Assembly (NCBI GenBank): GCA_963754045.1 | Contig: CAVWEN010000002.1 | Location: 62,001-126,000 of the forward strand | Reading direction: 5' to 3' | DNA: 64,000 nucleotides | Source: JALZKA01 sp963754045 | GTDB lineage: Bacteria; Actinomycetota; Thermoleophilia; Solirubrobacterales; 70-9 | Shown here: positions 37,396 through 45,796 of the stretch, one piece after another | Layout: each line of letters starts with the position of its first letter | Numbering within the stretch: the stretch's first letter is position 1 | The notes under the pieces: generated by a model | The model's database searches: none | What the model was told of the DNA's origin: nothing | What the model saw: the letters and a program-made list of their open reading frames with translations, nothing else | Position numbers and translations under genes: made by a program

Positions 37396-38856
37396 GTGGA
37401 GGTAAGGCTCTTGATCGGCGGCGAGCGCGTCGCCGGAGAGGGCGCGCAGCTCGACGTCGAGAACCCGTACAGCGAGGAGAGAGTTGCCACCTTCGCCGCT
37501 GCCTCGCCCGAGCAGCTCGACGCTGCGATCGCCTCCGGGCGCGACGCGTTCCGCTATTGGAGCGAGACGCCAGCCACCGAGCGGGCGGAGATGCTGCACG
37601 AGGTCGCGACGAAGCTGCGGGCACGCACCGACGAGCTTGCCGCATTGATGACAGCGGAGGGCGGAAAGCCCACGCTCGAGAACGCCGACGAGGTGGGCTG
37701 GACGGCCGCCGCATTCGACTACTACGCCGAGATCGGCCGGGATGCGGCGGGGCGGGTGATCCCACCGATCGAGACTTCCCAGCTCGCGCTCGTAGTCAAG
37801 GACCCGCTGGGAGTCGTTGCCTGCATCGTCCCCTGGAACTACCCCCTGCTGCTGCTCGCGTGGAAACTCGCCCCGGCCCTCGCCGCAGGCAACGCAGCCG
37901 TTTGCAAGCCCTCGGAGGTAACCCCACTCTCGACCCTCGCGATCGCCGAGTGCTTTGAGCATTTGCCGGCCGGCGCGGTGAACATCGTCGCGGGTGCGGG
38001 CGACGTGGGGGGCGCCCTGGCGGCCGACGACCGGGTCGACGCGGTCGCCTTCACCGGATCAGTCGAAACCGGCAAGAAGGTTGCGGCCGCCTGCCTCGAC
38101 CGGATGGCCCGGGTGAACTTGGAGATGGGTGGCAAGGACCCGTTCATCGTCTGCTCCGACGTCGCGGAGAAGATCGACGTTGCAGCGCGCGGCGGAGCAT
38201 GGGCGGCCTACCTGAATGCCGGCCAGGTCTGTACCTCCGCGGAGCGCTTCTACGTCATGCACGACATCTACGACGACTACGTCTCCGCCTTCGTGGACCA
38301 CACCCGCACCCTCGTGGTCGGAGATCCCGCGGCGAGCGACACGGATGTTGGCCCGATGGTCTCAGCCGCGCAGCGCGAAAAGGTGGAGCTACAGGTCGAA
38401 GCCGCGGTTGCCGCAGGCGCCGAGGTTGTCATCGGGGGTGATCGGGCCGGGCACGAGAGGGGACACTTCTTTTCACCCACCGTCGTCACCGGCCTAGCCG
38501 CCGAGACCGACCTGCTGCGCGAGGAGACCTTCGGCCCGGTCGCCCCGATCGTCCCCGTCAAATCCCTGGACGAGGCGATCGACCTGGCGAACGGAACGCG
38601 ATTCGGGCTGGGCGCGAACGTCTACACGCAGGATCTGAAGTCCATCCTGCGCTGCATGCGCGAGATCCGCTCCGGAACGGTGTGGTTCAACGACCCACTG
38701 ACCGACAACGACGCGGGCCCATTCGGCGGCTTCAAGCAGTCCGGCCTGGGACGCGAGCTGGGACGCGAGGGGCTGGAGGCATTTCAGGAGACCAAGCACA
38801 TACACATCGAAACCCAGATCGAGGCCAAGGATTGGTGGTACCCGTATGGCGGTTGA
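37396..38856 (+). CDS. Aldehyde dehydrogenase (betaine-aldehyde / aminobutyraldehyde type)
   Basis: A 486-residue aldehyde dehydrogenase. The catalytic Cys279 is in NAGQVCTSAERF, the base Glu in NLEMGGKDPF, and CIVPWNYPLLLLAWKLAPAL gives the cofactor region. Substrates of close families are betaine aldehyde and gamma-aminobutyraldehyde. The GTG at 37396 was chosen; an earlier TTG or GTG is possible. It overlaps the next dehydrogenase gene by 11 nt, so both form one operon. It fits the polyamine island, where it could oxidise aldehydes made by amine oxidation. Confidence 0.87.
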   Translation: MEVRLLIGGERVAGEGAQLDVENPYSEERVATFAAASPEQLDAAIASGRDAFRYWSETPATERAEMLHEVATKLRARTDELAALMTAEGGKPTLENADEVGWTAAAFDYYAEIGRDAAGRVIPPIETSQLALVVKDPLGVVACIVPWNYPLLLLAWKLAPALAAGNAAVCKPSEVTPLSTLAIAECFEHLPAGAVNIVAGAGDVGGALAADDRVDAVAFTGSVETGKKVAAACLDRMARVNLEMGGKDPFIVCSDVAEKIDVAARGGAWAAYLNAGQVCTSAERFYVMHDIYDDYVSAFVDHTRTLVVGDPAASDTDVGPMVSAAQREKVELQVEAAVAAGAEVVIGGDRAGHERGHFFSPTVVTGLAAETDLLREETFGPVAPIVPVKSLDEAIDLANGTRFGLGANVYTQDLKSILRCMREIRSGTVWFNDPLTDNDAGPFGGFKQSGLGRELGREGLEAFQETKHIHIETQIEAKDWWYPYGG

Positions 38857-40315
38857 CGCCGGAACCCGAACGCTGCGCAACTACATCGGTGGTGGCTGGG
38901 TCGACGCCGCTGGCAAGGGCACGCTCGCGGACGTCAACCCTGCGACCGGAGATATTGAGGCGCTGGTCCCACTGAGCGGGGCCAGCGACGTGGACGCGGC
39001 GGTCCAAGCAGCACGCGAGTCGTGGCCCGCATGGCGTGCGACCCCGCCCCAGAAGCGCGCCCGCGCCGTGATGGCCCTCCGTTCGGCGCTGTGGGAACGC
39101 CAAAAGGACATCGCGCGACTCGTTACCGAGGACATGGGCAAGACGCTCGAGGATGCGCGCGGCGAGGTGCTGCGCGGGATCGAGTCCACCGAGGCGGCCT
39201 GCGGAATCCCCCACCTCCTCAAGGGCGAGAACCTCGAAGGCGTGGCGGCGGGAGTGGACGTGGAGATGGTACGACAGCCGGTGGGCGTGGTCGCCGCGAT
39301 CACCCCGTTCAACTTCCCGGCAATGATCCCGCTCTGGTTCCTGCCGTACGCAATCGCCTGCGGCAACGCATTCGTCCTCAAGCCCTCCGAGCGCGATCCG
39401 CGCCCGGCCGAGCTGATCTTCGAGCTGATCGAGGCCACGGACGAGATTCCCGACGGGATCTGCAATCTGGTGCACGGAGCCCGTGACGCGGTCGGCTCAC
39501 TGCTTGACCATCCGGGCATCGACGCGATCTCGTTTGTGGGACAAGCTTCAACCGCGCGACTCGTGGCCGAGCGATCGGCCGCTACAGGTAAACGCTGCCA
39601 AGCGTTGGGCGGCGCGAAGAATTCGCTGGTGGTGATGCCCGATGCCGACCTGGGCCTCTCGATCCCGGCCATCATGAGCTCGTCCTTCGGAGCCGCCGGC
39701 CAGCGGTGTCTCGCCGGCTCCGTGGCGGTGCTGGTGGGCGACAGCGAACGCCAGGACGAGGTGCTCGGGGCGCTCAGGGAGGCCGCAGCCGAGCTTGATG
39801 TGGGCCGCGGCGACGCCGAGAGCGTCGAAGTGCCTCCGCTGGTTGCTGCCGATGCACGCGAACGTCTCGTCGGGGCCCTCGAGCGGGCGCGCTCCGAAGG
39901 CGCGACGGTGGTACTCGACGGCAGTGGCACCGAGCCCGGCCCCGGCGGCACACTGATCGGCCCCACGATTGTCGAGACGCCTGACTCCGAGTCCGAGCTG
40001 GCGCGTGACGAGCTCTTCGGGCCCATCCTCGCGGTGATCCGGGCAGCCGACCTCGACGAGGCACTCGAGTTCGTAAACGGGTCGCGCTATGGAAACGCGG
40101 GATCTATCTTCACCACTTCGGGCGACGCCGCGCGTCGCTACCGGTTCGGCGTCGAGGCCGGGATGATCGGCGTAAACGTCGGCGTCGCTGCGCCGGTGGC
40201 CTGGTTCCCGTTCTCGGGCTGGAAGGACTCGATCGACGGTGACCTGCACGCCAACGGCACCGACGCGGTCGAGTTCTACACACGCAAGAAGGTCGTCACC
40301 TCACGCTGGAGCTGA
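38846..40315 (+). CDS. mmsA: CoA-acylating methylmalonate-semialdehyde dehydrogenase
   Basis: A 489-residue member of the MmsA/IolA group, which converts malonate- or methylmalonate-semialdehyde to acetyl- or propionyl-CoA without releasing a free acid. Diagnostic words are FNFPAMIPLWFLPYAIACGN, CQALGGAKNSLVVMPDAD, GAAGQRCLAGS with Cys288, and the ending FYTRKKVVTSRW. It follows the aldehyde dehydrogenase with an 11-nt overlap. Malonate semialdehyde arises when beta-alanine is transaminated, so the enzyme would close a beta-alanine branch in this island. Confidence 0.9.
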   Translation: MAVDAGTRTLRNYIGGGWVDAAGKGTLADVNPATGDIEALVPLSGASDVDAAVQAARESWPAWRATPPQKRARAVMALRSALWERQKDIARLVTEDMGKTLEDARGEVLRGIESTEAACGIPHLLKGENLEGVAAGVDVEMVRQPVGVVAAITPFNFPAMIPLWFLPYAIACGNAFVLKPSERDPRPAELIFELIEATDEIPDGICNLVHGARDAVGSLLDHPGIDAISFVGQASTARLVAERSAATGKRCQALGGAKNSLVVMPDADLGLSIPAIMSSSFGAAGQRCLAGSVAVLVGDSERQDEVLGALREAAAELDVGRGDAESVEVPPLVAADARERLVGALERARSEGATVVLDGSGTEPGPGGTLIGPTIVETPDSESELARDELFGPILAVIRAADLDEALEFVNGSRYGNAGSIFTTSGDAARRYRFGVEAGMIGVNVGVAAPVAWFPFSGWKDSIDGDLHANGTDAVEFYTRKKVVTSRWS

Positions 40316-40351
40316 CCGGGCAAGCCTCGGCGGCATGGGCAGTTGGTTGGC

Positions 40352-41416
40352 TCAGTCCACGGGCAGACTAGGCGTTGCCGGATCAGGTGCTGCGACAGCC
40401 GAGCGGAACCCCGCCACTTTCACACCCAGCAGCCGCACGGGACGCTCCGGCAGGTTTTCGCGCAGCAGTGTGAGCGCGACCTCGGTGATGGTCGCGACCG
40501 CATTGGTCGGCGCGGGCACGCTGCGCACCCGGGTGAACGTCGCGAAGTCGCTGGTGCGAACCTTGATCCCGATCGTGCGACCGGCGAGGTCGCGGTCGGT
40601 CAGCTCGCCGGCCAAGCGCTCGGCCTGGCGACGAACGACTTCCTCCATCGCGCCGGGCTCGTGCAGGTCCTCGTCAAACGTCGTCTCGACCGAGCGCGAT
40701 TTGGCCTCGCGCGAGGTCGAGACGGGCGAATCGGAGCGAAAGTGCGCGCTGTCATGGAGGCCGCGGCCATGCGACTCGCCGAATCGCTCGATCAGGCCGG
40801 ACAACGTGCAGCGCTGAAGCGTTCCGAGAGTTCGTACCCCGTAGCCGGCGAGCCGCTCGCCCGTCTTCGGGCCAATGCCCGGAATGAGCGTGGGCTTCTC
40901 CCCCGCGAAACGCTCAACCGCCTGCTCGCGCGTCATTACGACGAATCCACGCGGCTTCTCCGCGTCGGAAGCAACCTTGGCGACCAGCTTGTTTGGGCCG
41001 ATTCCGACCGAGGCATCGAGACCCAGCTCGTCGCGAATCCTCTTTACGAGTCCACTCATCCGGGCAACGGGATCCGGCAGATCGCTCAGGTCGAGGTAGA
41101 CCTCGTCAAGCGAACGAGGCTCGGTCGGCGCGTCCAGCTCGGCGATCAGCTCCATCACCTCGCGTGAGCGCTGCCGGTAGTGCGCGTGGTCAACGGGCAG
41201 GAAGTGGGCGCCGGGACAGAGCCTTCTGGCCTTCGACGCGGGCATCGCCGAGCCGACTCCGAACTTGCGCGCCTCGTACGACGCCGTTGTCACAACCGCG
41301 CGCGGTCCGGTGCCCGATACGACCACCGGCTCACCCATCAGCTCGGGGCGTCGCAGCAGCTCGACCGACACATAGAACGCGTCCATGTCGAGGTGCGCAA
41401 TCGTGCGGCGTGCCAC
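40352..41416 (-). CDS. dinB: DNA polymerase IV
   Basis: A 354-residue Y-family translesion polymerase. The metal-binding residues are Asp10 in HLDMDAFYVSVE and Asp104-Glu105 in SLDEVYLDLSDL. The helix-hairpin-helix region includes PGIGPKTGERLAGYGVRTL. The little-finger domain follows, and the C-terminus ends in Pro/Ala residues with no clear clamp-binding motif. It is convergent with mmsA (36-nt gap). I saw no LexA box upstream. Confidence 0.92.
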   Translation of the reverse strand: MARRTIAHLDMDAFYVSVELLRRPELMGEPVVVSGTGPRAVVTTASYEARKFGVGSAMPASKARRLCPGAHFLPVDHAHYRQRSREVMELIAELDAPTEPRSLDEVYLDLSDLPDPVARMSGLVKRIRDELGLDASVGIGPNKLVAKVASDAEKPRGFVVMTREQAVERFAGEKPTLIPGIGPKTGERLAGYGVRTLGTLQRCTLSGLIERFGESHGRGLHDSAHFRSDSPVSTSREAKSRSVETTFDEDLHEPGAMEEVVRRQAERLAGELTDRDLAGRTIGIKVRTSDFATFTRVRSVPAPTNAVATITEVALTLLRENLPERPVRLLGVKVAGFRSAVAAPDPATPSLPVD

Positions 41417-41472
41417 ACCCGCGAGCGTACGCCGCGAACCGGCGGGCGCTGCCTTCCGCGAGCCGGTTGAAA

Positions 41473-41493
41473 GCGGGGCGTGTCGTGCCCCGC
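41473..41493 (-). terminator. Hairpin downstream of the cupin gene
   Basis: GCGGGGC-GTGTCGT-GCCCCGC is a 7-bp stem with a 7-nt loop. It begins 20 nt after the cupin stop and lies in front of dinB. It has no U-run. Confidence 0.45.
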
Positions 41494-41513
41494 GGGAGTT
41501 CGGTGGCTCTGGG

Positions 41514-41981
41514 CTATGCCTCGCCGTCGTAGTACGACACGCCCGCGGAGCGCCTGACGATCACATCGTCGCCCCCGCCGGGGGTCCAGATCCCGATCTT
41601 GTCGCTGTCCGGATAGACGGTCGCTGTCGGGTTGACCACATTCGAGAACATGAGCACGAGGAGGCGGGCATTGCTGTCGTTACGAATCCCGTGGGCGCCT
41701 GCGGCTCCGCGCTCGAAGAACGCCAGCTCCATCGGGCCCAGCAGGTGGTCGCCATCCGGGTCGCGCACCGTTGCGTTGCCCTCCAGTACGAGCAGCCACT
41801 CCTCCTCGCCACATTCGTAGTGGTAGGGACAGAGCGCCTCGCCGGGCGGAATGTCGTACGCGCTCGCGCCGGTCAGCTCTGCCCCGACGCTGGGTCCGAC
41901 ACGGGCCATGCTCGCCCTGAAGCCGGGCGGGTCGGTTTCGTCGGACTTGAATTCCGCTTCGGTGATCGTGACGCGCTTCAT
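41514..41981 (-). CDS. Cupin-domain protein
   Basis: A 155-residue small beta-barrel protein. The metal-site pattern is visible as CPYHYECGEEEWLLVLEGNA, then GPMELAFFERGAAGAHGIRN. It may bind a metal or act as an isomerase or oxygenase. The ATG is 33 nt after the amine oxidoreductase gene in the same direction. Its substrate is unknown. Confidence 0.8.
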   Translation of the reverse strand: MKRVTITEAEFKSDETDPPGFRASMARVGPSVGAELTGASAYDIPPGEALCPYHYECGEEEWLLVLEGNATVRDPDGDHLLGPMELAFFERGAAGAHGIRNDSNARLLVLMFSNVVNPTATVYPDSDKIGIWTPGGGDDVIVRRSAGVSYYDGEA

Positions 41982-42014
41982 GATTCCAACGTATCTGCTG
42001 ACGGGCTACGAGGC

Positions 42015-43487
42015 CTAGCGGCCGATCTGGATCCCCACCAGCTCCGGTACTCCGGCGACGAACGCAGTGAGGGGGTCCGGCGAGCGGCCCTCCTCCTCGG
42101 CCGCCTCCTTTCGAAGCAGCGCCGCGCGAACGAGGGCGCCACCGATGTAGCGAAACGGCTCGGGGGGTACACGTAGCGGCTCTGGCTCGACGATCGCGAG
42201 GCGTGTGTGTTCGTCGCGGCGGTCGAGTGCCAGCGACGCAAGGGCGTGGGCGACCATTCGCGACGGCCCCACGCCGTTGCCGGTGAAACCGAACCCGTAA
42301 TGGACCCGGTCCGAGAGGCTCCCGACGATCGGGGTATGGCTCGGCGACACGTCGATCGGTCCACCCCACGCGTGGTCGACCGCGCGACCCTCGAGCTGGG
42401 GGAAGAACCGGCGCAGGTGCCGCTCAACCTCGGCGGCGAGATCCGGGTCGCGCTCGGCGCGGCCGTCGAGCCGGCCGCCCGGAACCACGCGACCCCCGCC
42501 CCAGCCAAACGCGATACGCCCGTCGGCGGTGGTGCGGAAGTAGTGGATCATGTGGCGCGCGTCGGTTATGCACTCGCCGCCGCCCCAGCCCAGATCCTCG
42601 AGGACGTCGGGTACGGGCTCGGTGATGACCATGTGCGACGAGGTCAGCGTGAGCCGACCGCCGAGCCGCTTGATCTGAGCATGCGCACCGCCGATCGCCA
42701 GAACCACCTGGCCGGCCACGACCGACCCGGTCTTCGTGCGCACCACGGTCGCGGATGGTCCGTCATTGATGCCCAGGACACGGCTGCGCTCGTACACCGT
42801 AACGCCGGCGTTGATGAGCGCCGCGCGAAGCCCACGCGACAGCCGCGCCGGATCCACCATTGCGGACCCGGGGAAGAACGCGCCGGCGCGGAAGATCGGC
42901 GATGAGCACCGCGCTGCCACCTGCTCAGGCGTGAGCGCTTCGACCGCGCCGGGCTCGCCCAACTCCACGCACGACGCGACCGTCTCGGCCCACACCTCGT
43001 CCTGCGCGGGCGCGGTCGAGACCTGGAGGTAGCCGCCGCGAAGGTAGCGGGCGTCGACACCCTCTCGATCACACCACGCGCCGACCTCGTCCACGGCGGC
43101 CTGCGCCGCACGGGCCACACCGATCGCGCCCTCGTCGCCGAAGCGCGGGCGCATCGAGGGCAGGCTGAACCACATCGAGTTGACGAACCCGCCGTTGCGC
43201 CCGCTCGGCCCCTCGCCGCAGACCCCGGACTCGAGCAGCGCGACTGAAGCGCCGGGATTCTGTTCGCGGATCAGCCACGCGGTCCACATGCCCGCAAACC
43301 CGCCACCGATCACGACCACGTCGGCGCCCTCGTCGCCCGCGAGCTCGGGCTCGGGCTCGACCGGGCCGACCTGAGCCAGCCACCACCCGTGGGCGTCTTG
43401 GACGAAACCCGTCCCGCGGCTGCTCCGCTTCGCGTCCGCTGCCGCCAGCCTAGGGCGCGTTACCTGACCCGGCCGGTCGTGAGGCAT
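42015..43487 (-). CDS. FAD-dependent amine / D-amino acid oxidoreductase (PuuB-like)
   Basis: A 490-residue DAO-family flavoprotein. The FAD loop is VVVIGGGFAGMWTAWLI (about 56-72), followed by SGRNGGFVNSMWFSLP, typical of gamma-glutamylputrescine oxidase and related enzymes. The C-terminal part has HTPIVGSLSDRVHYGFGFTG and NGVGPSRMVAH. It oxidises an amine to an aldehyde and hydrogen peroxide, or reduces an acceptor; which one is not clear. It starts 9 nt after ppk1 and precedes a cupin gene. Together with the aldehyde dehydrogenases it fits polyamine breakdown, but no glutamyl-putrescine synthetase is in the window. Confidence 0.83.
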   Translation of the reverse strand: MPHDRPGQVTRPRLAAADAKRSSRGTGFVQDAHGWWLAQVGPVEPEPELAGDEGADVVVIGGGFAGMWTAWLIREQNPGASVALLESGVCGEGPSGRNGGFVNSMWFSLPSMRPRFGDEGAIGVARAAQAAVDEVGAWCDREGVDARYLRGGYLQVSTAPAQDEVWAETVASCVELGEPGAVEALTPEQVAARCSSPIFRAGAFFPGSAMVDPARLSRGLRAALINAGVTVYERSRVLGINDGPSATVVRTKTGSVVAGQVVLAIGGAHAQIKRLGGRLTLTSSHMVITEPVPDVLEDLGWGGGECITDARHMIHYFRTTADGRIAFGWGGGRVVPGGRLDGRAERDPDLAAEVERHLRRFFPQLEGRAVDHAWGGPIDVSPSHTPIVGSLSDRVHYGFGFTGNGVGPSRMVAHALASLALDRRDEHTRLAIVEPEPLRVPPEPFRYIGGALVRAALLRKEAAEEEGRSPDPLTAFVAGVPELVGIQIGR

Positions 43488-43496
43488 GCCTCAAAG

Positions 43497-45650
43497 CTAA
43501 TGGGCGGTCTCGGATGCTCGCGCGGTCGCGCGCTCCATCAGCTCGCGCTGGACCGAGTTGGGCTCGCCGGGCGGGCGTCGGCGGCGCCAGCAACCGTCCT
43601 CGCCGAGGTCCCAGGCGTTCGCGTCGTCGGCGAAGCAGCGATCGAGTACGTGGACCAACTCGCTTCGCAGCCGATCGTCTTCCACAGGCACCACCAGCTC
43701 GACGCGGTTGTAGAGGTTGCGCGGCATCAGGTCGGCCGATCCGATCAGCACACGTTCGGTCTCGCCGGGACGCTCGAAGGAGTAGATCCGCGAGTGTTCG
43801 AGGTAGGGGCCAACGATCGAGACGACGTTGATGTTGTCCGAGACGCTGGGAACTCCGGGACGAAGTGCGCAGATGCCGCGCACATTCAGGTCCACCTCCA
43901 CGCCCGCCTGCGAAGCCCGATAGAGCGCTCGGATGAAGGGCGGGTCGAGGAGCGAGTTCATCTTCATCCGGATCCGAGCTGGGCGCTCCGGCGTATGCGC
44001 GGCGATCGTTCGCTCGATCTCGTCGAGCAGCTCGTGCGCCAGGTTGTGTGGGGCGATCAAGGCCTTGCGAAAGCCACTCGGCCGGGCATAACCGGTGAGG
44101 TAGTTGAACATCTCGGCGATGTCGGACCCGAGGTCCTCGTCGCACGTGAGCAGGCCGAAGTCAGTGTAGGTTCGAGCCGTCTTCGGGTTGTAGTTGCCGG
44201 TGCCTATGTGTGCGTAGTGGCGCACCCCGTTGCCCTCGCGGCGAACCACCAGGATGCATTTGACATGCGTCTTCAGCGAGGGGATCCCGTAGACGACGTG
44301 CACCCCCGCCTGCTCGAGCTTCTTCGCCCAGGTGATGTTCGCCTGCTCGTCGAAGCGCGCCTTGAGCTCGACCATACACACGGCCTGCTTGCCGCGTTCG
44401 GCGGCTGCGATCAGCGAGGGCACCAGGGGGGAATCGGCGCTGGTTCGGTACACCGTGTGCTTGATCGCGAGGACGTCCGGGTCGGCAACCGCTTGGCGCA
44501 CGAAGCGATCCACCGAGCTGGTGAACGAGTCGTAGGGGTGGTGGACGAGGATGTCGCCCTCCCGCATCGCGGCAAAGATGTCGCCATCCTTGCCGTCCTC
44601 ACTCAGCAACCGCGGCTGCGTGACCGGCGTGAACGGCGGGTCGCGCAGCTCGGCAGGCAATCCTTTCAAGCCGTAGACGTCCCAGAGGTCGCCGAGATCG
44701 AGCAGGCCGTTGACCTCGTAGGCCTCGCGCTCCTCGAGGCCCATGGCGGCGACGAGCTGGCTGCGGAGCTTCGTGTCCATCCCCGCCTCCACCTCGAGCC
44801 GCACCACCTCACCGAAGCGGCGCCGGCGTAGCTCCTCCTCCACGGCCTCAAGGAGATCGTCGGCCTCGTCGGAGACGTCGTAGTCCGTGTCGCGGGTGAC
44901 CCGGAAGAAGGAATAGCCGAGCACCTCCATGCCGGGAAAGAGCGTCGCCGCGTTGGCTGCGATCAAGTCGTCGAGCGGGACCAGGGTGTGACCGTCGCCC
45001 AAGGGCAAAAAGCGCCCGAGTAGTTCCTTCGGAACCTTCACTCGGGCCAGCACCTCGACATCCTGCTCGGGATCGCGAAGCCTGACGGCAAGGCTGAGCG
45101 AGAGGTTCGAGATGTACGGAAATGGCCGGCCGTGACCGATTACCAGCGGCGTCAGCGCGGGGAAGACCTGTCGGTCGAAGAGATCGGCCAACTCGTCGAG
45201 CTGTGCCGCCGTGGCCTCCGCCACGGGCAGGATCCGGACGCCGTGATCGGCAAGCTCACGGCGCAACCGCTTGAAGTTCGCGCTGATCCGCTCGCGCTGA
45301 CGGATGACCTCATCGTGGATCACGGCGACCTGCTCGGTTGCGCTCATCCCGTCGGCGCCGCGGGCGTCGCGTCCCGCTTCGACGTGGTCCTCCAGGTTGG
45401 CGACGCGCACCATGAAGAACTCGTCGAGGTTGGATTCCCAGATCGCGCAAAACTTGATGCGCTCCAGCAGCGGGACCGACTCGTCCTCGGCGAGCTGGCA
45501 CACCCGGTCGTTGAAGTCGAGCCACGAGAGCTCGCGGTTGAAGTACAGGGAGGGGTCGGCGATGTCCAGTTCGGGCGCGGGCGTGCGGCCGTTGACGGTG
45601 GTCTCGGCGGTTGGCGGCGCAGGCTGGGCCGTGAGCTCGCTCGGCTCCAT
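43497..45650 (-). CDS. ppk1: Polyphosphate kinase
   Basis: A 717-residue PPK1 that makes polyphosphate from ATP. The N-terminal part is LYFNRELSWLDFNDRVCQLA; the autophosphorylated His is in IPSLKTHVKC (near 460), with a second conserved His in YAHIGTGNYNPKTAR. The C-terminus has LLDPPFIRALYRASQAGVEV and SRIYSFERPG. It is separated from the upstream peptidase gene by a long hairpin and precedes the amine oxidoreductase gene by 9 nt. It forms a polyphosphate set with the CHAD genes and ppx nearby. Confidence 0.95.
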   Translation of the reverse strand: MEPSELTAQPAPPTAETTVNGRTPAPELDIADPSLYFNRELSWLDFNDRVCQLAEDESVPLLERIKFCAIWESNLDEFFMVRVANLEDHVEAGRDARGADGMSATEQVAVIHDEVIRQRERISANFKRLRRELADHGVRILPVAEATAAQLDELADLFDRQVFPALTPLVIGHGRPFPYISNLSLSLAVRLRDPEQDVEVLARVKVPKELLGRFLPLGDGHTLVPLDDLIAANAATLFPGMEVLGYSFFRVTRDTDYDVSDEADDLLEAVEEELRRRRFGEVVRLEVEAGMDTKLRSQLVAAMGLEEREAYEVNGLLDLGDLWDVYGLKGLPAELRDPPFTPVTQPRLLSEDGKDGDIFAAMREGDILVHHPYDSFTSSVDRFVRQAVADPDVLAIKHTVYRTSADSPLVPSLIAAAERGKQAVCMVELKARFDEQANITWAKKLEQAGVHVVYGIPSLKTHVKCILVVRREGNGVRHYAHIGTGNYNPKTARTYTDFGLLTCDEDLGSDIAEMFNYLTGYARPSGFRKALIAPHNLAHELLDEIERTIAAHTPERPARIRMKMNSLLDPPFIRALYRASQAGVEVDLNVRGICALRPGVPSVSDNINVVSIVGPYLEHSRIYSFERPGETERVLIGSADLMPRNLYNRVELVVPVEDDRLRSELVHVLDRCFADDANAWDLGEDGCWRRRRPPGEPNSVQRELMERATARASETAH

Positions 45651-45724
45651 GCAATGAGGTTAGACGCGGCCGCTCGGCGGCCCGTGTCCACGGTGTGAAC
45701 GCGGGAACTGGCACCCACAGCCGA

Positions 45725-45769
45725 GGTGGCACGCCTGGCCGTCCCTAGGGACGGGTTAGGCGTGCCACC
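45725..45769 (-). terminator. Long near-perfect hairpin between the peptidase gene and ppk1
   Basis: GGTGGCACGCCT (45725-45736) pairs with AGGCGTGCCACC (45758-45769). Inside this, CCGTCCC (45739-45745) pairs with GGGACGG (45748-45754). Together they form a 45-nt palindromic element with 19 bp. Weaker outer pairing (CACCCA / TGGGTG) extends it further. It begins about 30 nt after the M1 peptidase stop. No U-run follows. It could be a terminator or a mobile palindromic element. Confidence 0.6.
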
Positions 45770-45796
45770 CGGAATCTGGGTGCGATTCCTGGTCCG

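Noticed and set aside
41417..41513. A LexA box before dinB
   Set aside because: No GAAC-N4-GTTC-like sequence is present.
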